DNA from: an uncultured Clostridia bacterium
GTDB lineage: Bacteria; Bacillota; Clostridia; Christensenellales; Aristaeellaceae
Direction: 5' to 3'
Assembly (NCBI GenBank): GCA_947166385.1
Contig: CAMVEB010000016.1
Coordinates: forward strand, 1-64,000
DNA: 64,000 nucleotides
Numbering within the stretch: position 1 is the stretch's first letter; the number at the start of each line of letters is the position of its first letter. Shown here piece by piece: positions 60,088 to 64,000 of the stretch. The notes beneath the pieces were generated by a model. It was given only the letters and a program-made list of their open reading frames with translations. It was not told where the DNA came from and made no database searches. Made by a program: the position numbers and the translations under genes.

Positions 60088-61094
60088 TCTGCCTCCTTCG
60101 GCACATAGCTCTCCGGCGAGTAATGGATCACCCTCGTTCCCCCGTCCTCGAAACGGAACGGGATGTACAGCAGATCCTTCATGGCGTCCATGACGGCCTG
60201 CCGCTTCTCCGGCTGCACGTAGAACACCAGGAACCCGCCGCCGCCGGCGCCGAGCAGCTTGCCACCCAGCGCCCCGGCCCGGATCCCTTTCTCATACAGG
60301 GCGTCGATGTTGTCTGTCGTAACGGCCTTCCCCGTCTGGCGCTTCAGCTGCCAGGTCGTGTCCAGCAGCCGGCCAAAGTCGTCCAGGTCGCTGTGCTTGT
60401 CCTCCAGCACCTCCTGGGCCTGATCCACCAGCGCCAGCATCTGTTTCAGCTGGGCCGTCTTCTCCGCATAGCTCTGGGTATTCACTTTCTGTACCTCCGA
60501 GCTGAACCGGGTAAATCCGGTGAAGAACATCAGCAGGCTGTCGTTCAGCAGTTTCTTCCGCTCCGGGTGAATAATCACTGGAATCACATCGTAGCTCCCA
60601 TCCGGGTTGAAGACGATCCGGTTCATCCCGCCGAAAGCCGCAGCAATCTGATCCTGCCATCCTCCGGCCTCCCCGCAGAGAGTACGCTCCAGATAAATCG
60701 CGTCGTCCGCCAGCTTCCGCTTGTCGGCATACTTCCCTTTCAGCGCGTAGAATGCGTTCAGCATCCCCACCGCGAAGGACGAACTGGTCCCCAGTCCGGA
60801 CCGGGCCGGAAGATCCGCGTCATAGATCAGCCGGATCTCGTGCATGTCAAGCATCTTCATCGCGTGGCGGATCGCCGGGTGCCGAATCTCCTCAACGTCG
60901 CTGACCTCCTCGACTTTCGAGTAGGTCAGATGCGTCGAGTAATCGAAAAACCGGGGCAGATGGCGCACCGTCACATAGCAGTATTTGTCAAACGTCGAGG
61001 ACAGCACCGCTCCGCCGTATTCCCGGAAGAAGGATTCCATATCCGTTCCACCGCCGAAAAAGGACATCCGGAAAGGGGTTTTCGTGATGATCAT
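60084..61094 (-). CDS. hddA: D-glycero-alpha-D-manno-heptose-7-phosphate kinase
   Basis: HddA phosphorylates the C1 position of heptose 7-phosphate in the GDP-heptose route. The 336-residue protein is a GHMP kinase with the opening MIITKTPFRMSFFGGGTD, the ATP motif PARSGLGTSSSFAVGMLNAF and the C-terminal GALGGKLLGAGGGGFLVFY. These are typical of HddA and the related fucokinase-like enzymes. Together with gmhA and the HddC-GmhB fusion in the same operon the assignment as HddA is firm. Start and stop both overlap neighbours as ATGA, which should keep enzyme amounts in step. Confidence 0.94.
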   Translation of the reverse strand: MIITKTPFRMSFFGGGTDMESFFREYGGAVLSSTFDKYCYVTVRHLPRFFDYSTHLTYSKVEEVSDVEEIRHPAIRHAMKMLDMHEIRLIYDADLPARSGLGTSSSFAVGMLNAFYALKGKYADKRKLADDAIYLERTLCGEAGGWQDQIAAAFGGMNRIVFNPDGSYDVIPVIIHPERKKLLNDSLLMFFTGFTRFSSEVQKVNTQSYAEKTAQLKQMLALVDQAQEVLEDKHSDLDDFGRLLDTTWQLKRQTGKAVTTDNIDALYEKGIRAGALGGKLLGAGGGGFLVFYVQPEKRQAVMDAMKDLLYIPFRFEDGGTRVIHYSPESYVPKEAE

Positions 61095-63484
61095 GTCTTT
61101 CCCGCCTCCTCTTTCATCGGATGGTCAAAATGATAAACGCTGTCCAGAATCCGCTTTGCGCGTTCCTCGGTGTAGTGTTCGTTCGCATGGCGGATCCCGG
61201 CCGCGCTGATCTCCTGTAGCTTCGCCTCATCATCGTACAGCTCAGCGATCCGTTTTGCGATCTCCTCGGCGGTTTCGGCGATCTGCAGGATCCCTTTCGC
61301 ATCCGGAATCCCTTCCGCCCCGCAGGCGGTGGTGATCACCGGCAGGCCGTACCGCATGCTTTCAACCACCTTGCCCTTGACGCCCGCGCCGTATCGCAGG
61401 GGAATCAGGTTCAGTCGGCTGTGCCGGTAGAAATGCTCCAGCTGTTCTTCCGTCAGCAGTCCCTCGATCAAAATCTCATCGTTTTGCAGGTCCGAAACTT
61501 CCTTCGGCATATTGCTGCCGGCGATGTGGATCCGGATCCCGGGGCGCAGCTCCCGCAGTTTCGGCATGATCTCTCCCGCGATCCACTGAGCCGCGTCGAT
61601 ATTCGGCGTATGCTTGTATCCGCCGACGAAGAACAGGTCTTCCCGGTCAGACAGATGATAATCCGCCTCCGGTACCGGATCAAAGAAGTAGGGGGTAATC
61701 GCGACCGCCCGGATGGTCGGATCAATCTTCCGGATCTCCTCGATTTCCGTCTCCGAGGGGTAAGCCGTCAGATCCGCCTTCCGCATCAGGGAAAGCTCCT
61801 TCTCCTTCCAGCTTTCCGCTTCCTTCAGCAGCTCCTTCTTCCCGGTCAGCGCGTATTCCCGCCCAAACCGCAGGAAATGCAGATCGTGGCCGTAGTACAG
61901 GATATGCGCCTTCGTTTTCTCTCGGAGAACATCGATGTAGTTCACCGCGATATGCGGCCGGTTCAGGAAGGCATAGTCAAAGCTGTCCGCATTTTCCGCG
62001 ATCCATTCCTTCCAGTGGGCCCGGTACCAGTTGCCGTACAGCACCTCGATCCCCATCTGCTGCAGCTGGGAGGTATAGGGTTCCTGCCGCATGAAGTTGT
62101 CTCCCAGGAATTTCACGTTAAACCCGGCCTTCACGAACATCTGCAGGTAAGCCAATACGGTCCGGCTGCCGGCATCCTTGTCCGGCTGCGGGGCATAGTG
62201 ATCCACAAACAGCAGCGTCTTTTTCCGCAGGGACCGGTCCCGGGCCAGGAACACGTTCTCCGCGTTGGGCATATGCTCCTTTTCCAGCACGTCCTTCCAC
62301 TTCTCGTAGAACTTCTTCGTGTTCGCGACCTGGTAGGCCTTCTGTCCGTAGGAAGTATCCGTGCCGTTCGATATCCCCTCAAAGTGGATCACCACGGATG
62401 TTGGCTGGTACATCACCCGGTATCCGGCCTTCCGCACCCGGAACGCCAGGTCCGTGTCCTCGCAGTAGGCCGGGGCAAAGGTTTCGTCAAATCCTCCCAG
62501 CTCCCGCCACAGATCAGCCCGGATCATGATCGCCGCGCCGGAGATATAATCCGCTTCCTTCACATAGTTGAATTCGGATTTGTTTGGGTCGCTCCTGTTG
62601 CCGTAGTTCCAGGCACTTCCATCCTTCCACAGGATCCCGCCCGCCTCCTGCAGGCGGCCGTCAGGGTAAATCAGCTTGCTGCCGACCAGGCCGATATCTT
62701 CTGCGGATTCCATCAGATCGATCAGCGGCCGCAGCCAGTTCCGCTGTACCTGGGTATCGTTGTTCAGAAAGAGAATATACTGTCCCTTCGCGCTTTCCGC
62801 CGCGTGGTTGCAGTTCAGCAGGAAACGGAGATTTTCTTTGTTCCGGATCACCTTCACGCCGCTGATCTTCTGCTCCATATCCTTTGTCAGATCTCCGGAG
62901 CAGTCATCCGCAATCAGCACCTCGTAGGGAACATCCCCGGTATTCATCGCGATGGACTTCAGGCAGGCATAGGTATAGGCAAACTGGTTGTAAACCGGGA
63001 TAATGATGGAAACAAGGGGCCGGCCGGAGGTCGGCACATGCAGCGGGGGCACCCGGTCGATCGTGTCATATTCCTCCAGGGGCAGCTGATCCGGCCGGGT
63101 CATCTGAATATCGCCGCCTCCCAGATAGTTGTCCAGCCGCTCGGCGGTGTTCAGAATGCTGCCGCTCTTCATGCCGTCCCGGAAGGTCTTGATATGGCGG
63201 ATATCCACCCGTTTCAGGAAGGCAACCGGATGACGGCAGAACTTTTTGCCCAGTTCCAGCACCAGGCGGCGTTTGCTGTCCGCGGGCATCAGCCTGTCCC
63301 GGAGGTTCCAGCCCGCTGTGCGCATTTTCCAGTAGCGGGATTCGTGAATTTTGCGCAGCTCAATCTCGCAGTCCTGCAGCTGCCGGATCTGTTCCTGCAT
63401 GTTGGCGATTTCCCGCTCATCCGCCTGCACCTGCAGGCGCAGACGGTCCCGCTCCTCGGTCAGCTGGGTCATCTGGTCTTGCAT
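61091..63484 (-). CDS. Two-domain glycosyltransferase: coiled coil + GT2 + GT4
   Basis: The 797-residue protein has an N-terminal coiled coil (about 1-45). A GT2 domain follows (about 155-400), with VSIIIPVYNQFAYTYACLKSI, ADDCSGD, LNNDTQVQRNW and YCEDTDLAFRVRKAGY. The C-terminal GT4-type GT-B domain (about 430-790) has FVDHYAPQPDKDAGSR, LFFVGGYKHTPNIDAAQW, GSNMPKEV and LRYGAGVKGKVVESMRYGLPV. Two transferases in one chain suggest sequential addition to the same acceptor. The start is the ATG that overlaps the upstream stop as TGATG and has GGAGG seven bases before it; a GTG one codon earlier is possible. It works with the heptose operon genes downstream. Confidence 0.88.
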   Translation of the reverse strand: MQDQMTQLTEERDRLRLQVQADEREIANMQEQIRQLQDCEIELRKIHESRYWKMRTAGWNLRDRLMPADSKRRLVLELGKKFCRHPVAFLKRVDIRHIKTFRDGMKSGSILNTAERLDNYLGGGDIQMTRPDQLPLEEYDTIDRVPPLHVPTSGRPLVSIIIPVYNQFAYTYACLKSIAMNTGDVPYEVLIADDCSGDLTKDMEQKISGVKVIRNKENLRFLLNCNHAAESAKGQYILFLNNDTQVQRNWLRPLIDLMESAEDIGLVGSKLIYPDGRLQEAGGILWKDGSAWNYGNRSDPNKSEFNYVKEADYISGAAIMIRADLWRELGGFDETFAPAYCEDTDLAFRVRKAGYRVMYQPTSVVIHFEGISNGTDTSYGQKAYQVANTKKFYEKWKDVLEKEHMPNAENVFLARDRSLRKKTLLFVDHYAPQPDKDAGSRTVLAYLQMFVKAGFNVKFLGDNFMRQEPYTSQLQQMGIEVLYGNWYRAHWKEWIAENADSFDYAFLNRPHIAVNYIDVLREKTKAHILYYGHDLHFLRFGREYALTGKKELLKEAESWKEKELSLMRKADLTAYPSETEIEEIRKIDPTIRAVAITPYFFDPVPEADYHLSDREDLFFVGGYKHTPNIDAAQWIAGEIMPKLRELRPGIRIHIAGSNMPKEVSDLQNDEILIEGLLTEEQLEHFYRHSRLNLIPLRYGAGVKGKVVESMRYGLPVITTACGAEGIPDAKGILQIAETAEEIAKRIAELYDDEAKLQEISAAGIRHANEHYTEERAKRILDSVYHFDHPMKEEAGKT

Positions 63485-64000
63485 CACTTTACCTCCACCG
63501 TACTTCCCATATCATAGTACCCAACCGTGTTCTTCCCCGATACCACCGGGAAAGTGCACACGTCATACAGTCGGTGATACACCTGCAGTACGTTGCTCCC
63601 GTATCCCGTGCACCCCAGGCTCAGCAGGTATTCCCCGCCCTGCAGCATAACCGGCTGTGTGAACGACACAGTCCGCGTCTCCCCGGCCCTGCACAGTCCC
63701 GTCGGGCATCCTTCAATCAGCGTGTTCGTCCCTGTCAGCTCAATCCCCAGCCGGTTCTTGATGCAGAACGCAAAGATCGGATCCTGCAGGTCTCTGTGGA
63801 TCAGCACCTTCATCCGGATCGTGCACTGCTCTCCCTTGACGACGGAGTTCGTCAGCTCGTCTTTTTCATCGAAAATCCCGTAGTCCACGATATCCGCCGA
63901 ATGATCCCCGTACTCGAGCAAATCCGGGTTCCGGTCCATAGCCTCCTGCCAGGTCCCTTCTCCTCCCGCGGATTCCCCGGCCTGCACCCGGACAGCGCCG
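63484..64000 (-). CDS. ABC exporter ATPase, Wzt-type C-terminal sugar-binding domain (partial)
   Basis: Only the C-terminal 171 codons lie in the window; the gene continues past the right edge. The visible part reads as a Wzt C-terminal domain, a beta-sandwich with DIVDYGIFDEKDELTNSVVKGEQCTIRMKV and QVYHRLYDVCTFPVVSGK. Such domains bind the capped end of the glycan to start export. The nucleotide-binding half and probably the permease are outside. This makes a second polysaccharide ABC transporter in the region, of a different type from the extension-less one at 37119-38663. Confidence 0.82.
   Translation of the reverse strand, partial: GAVRVQAGESAGGEGTWQEAMDRNPDLLEYGDHSADIVDYGIFDEKDELTNSVVKGEQCTIRMKVLIHRDLQDPIFAFCIKNRLGIELTGTNTLIEGCPTGLCRAGETRTVSFTQPVMLQGGEYLLSLGCTGYGSNVLQVYHRLYDVCTFPVVSGKNTVGYYDMGSTVEVK

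Noticed and set aside
61421-63517. Plus-strand open frame opposite the two-domain glycosyltransferase
   Set aside because: Antisense shadow with no start signal. The minus-strand gene has complete GT2 and GT4 motifs.

Overview
The window is a G+C-rich chromosomal stretch from a Firmicute, most likely a Clostridia-class gut or rumen anaerobe. The support is the gene set: type III pantothenate kinase beside an ECF S-component, clostridial-type ProS, a CotH-type kinase, YebC, AraR, many secreted Big2, SH3 and peptidoglycan-binding proteins, and strong AGGAGG ribosome sites. A Christensenellales-like lineage is possible, but that is an impression and not a demonstrated placement. Nearly all genes lie on the minus strand. 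I see no tRNA, rRNA, CRISPR array, insertion sequence or prophage gene inside the window. A strong promoter at the left edge fires out of the window, towards sequence that may be an rRNA leader.

Layout, left part (1-15 kb). A minus-strand operon runs from ECF transporter S-component to coaX, hom, a HAD-thymidylate kinase fusion and mnmA, and ends in a terminator at about 101-155. Upstream of it lie a secreted TlpA-like protein, a small unknown protein, a serine hydrolase, yebC and a VanX-like dipeptidase. asnA is on the plus strand. Two wall-active genes follow: an L,D-transpeptidase and a five-repeat peptidoglycan-binding protein with an unusual C-terminal domain.

Middle part (15-31 kb). 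A long, tightly packed minus-strand run goes from araR through rlmH, a lipoprotein barnase, a six-repeat peptidoglycan-binding lipoprotein, a secreted caspase-like peptidase, an Mrp ATPase, a propeller-like membrane protein, proS, plsX, acpP and rnc to a GH51 arabinofuranosidase and a small Cys4 protein. AraR and the arabinofuranosidase suggest arabinan use. Next come a SPOUT RNA methyltransferase, a NusG paralogue and a glycosyltransferase.

Right part (31-64 kb) is a surface-glycan island. An ABC exporter pair is followed by a glycosyltransferase and a translationally coupled CotH kinase / beta-helix protein / VTC polyphosphate polymerase / DUF4956 set. There are several GT2 enzymes, an asparagine-synthase-like protein, a Wzy/ligase-like membrane protein and UDP-galactopyranose mutase. 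At the far right one operon carries Wzt (cut by the window end), a GT2-GT4 enzyme, a set for GDP-D-glycero-alpha-D-manno-heptose (hddA, an hddC-gmhB fusion, gmhA) and an AlgJ/MBOAT O-acetylation pair. Secreted proteins built of Cys-pair modules, Big2 repeats, LRR and CAP domains are interspersed.

The most interesting undescribed signals are three. First, a roughly 260-nt 5' leader (55207-55465) combines a perfect 13-bp inverted repeat, a 14-codon upstream ORF with an ideal ribosome site, and a loop with 8+7 bases complementary to the end of that ORF. Second is the coupled CotH/VTC/DUF4956 locus. Third are several uncommon fusions and variant enzymes. All assignments are by reading motifs; no database search was run.
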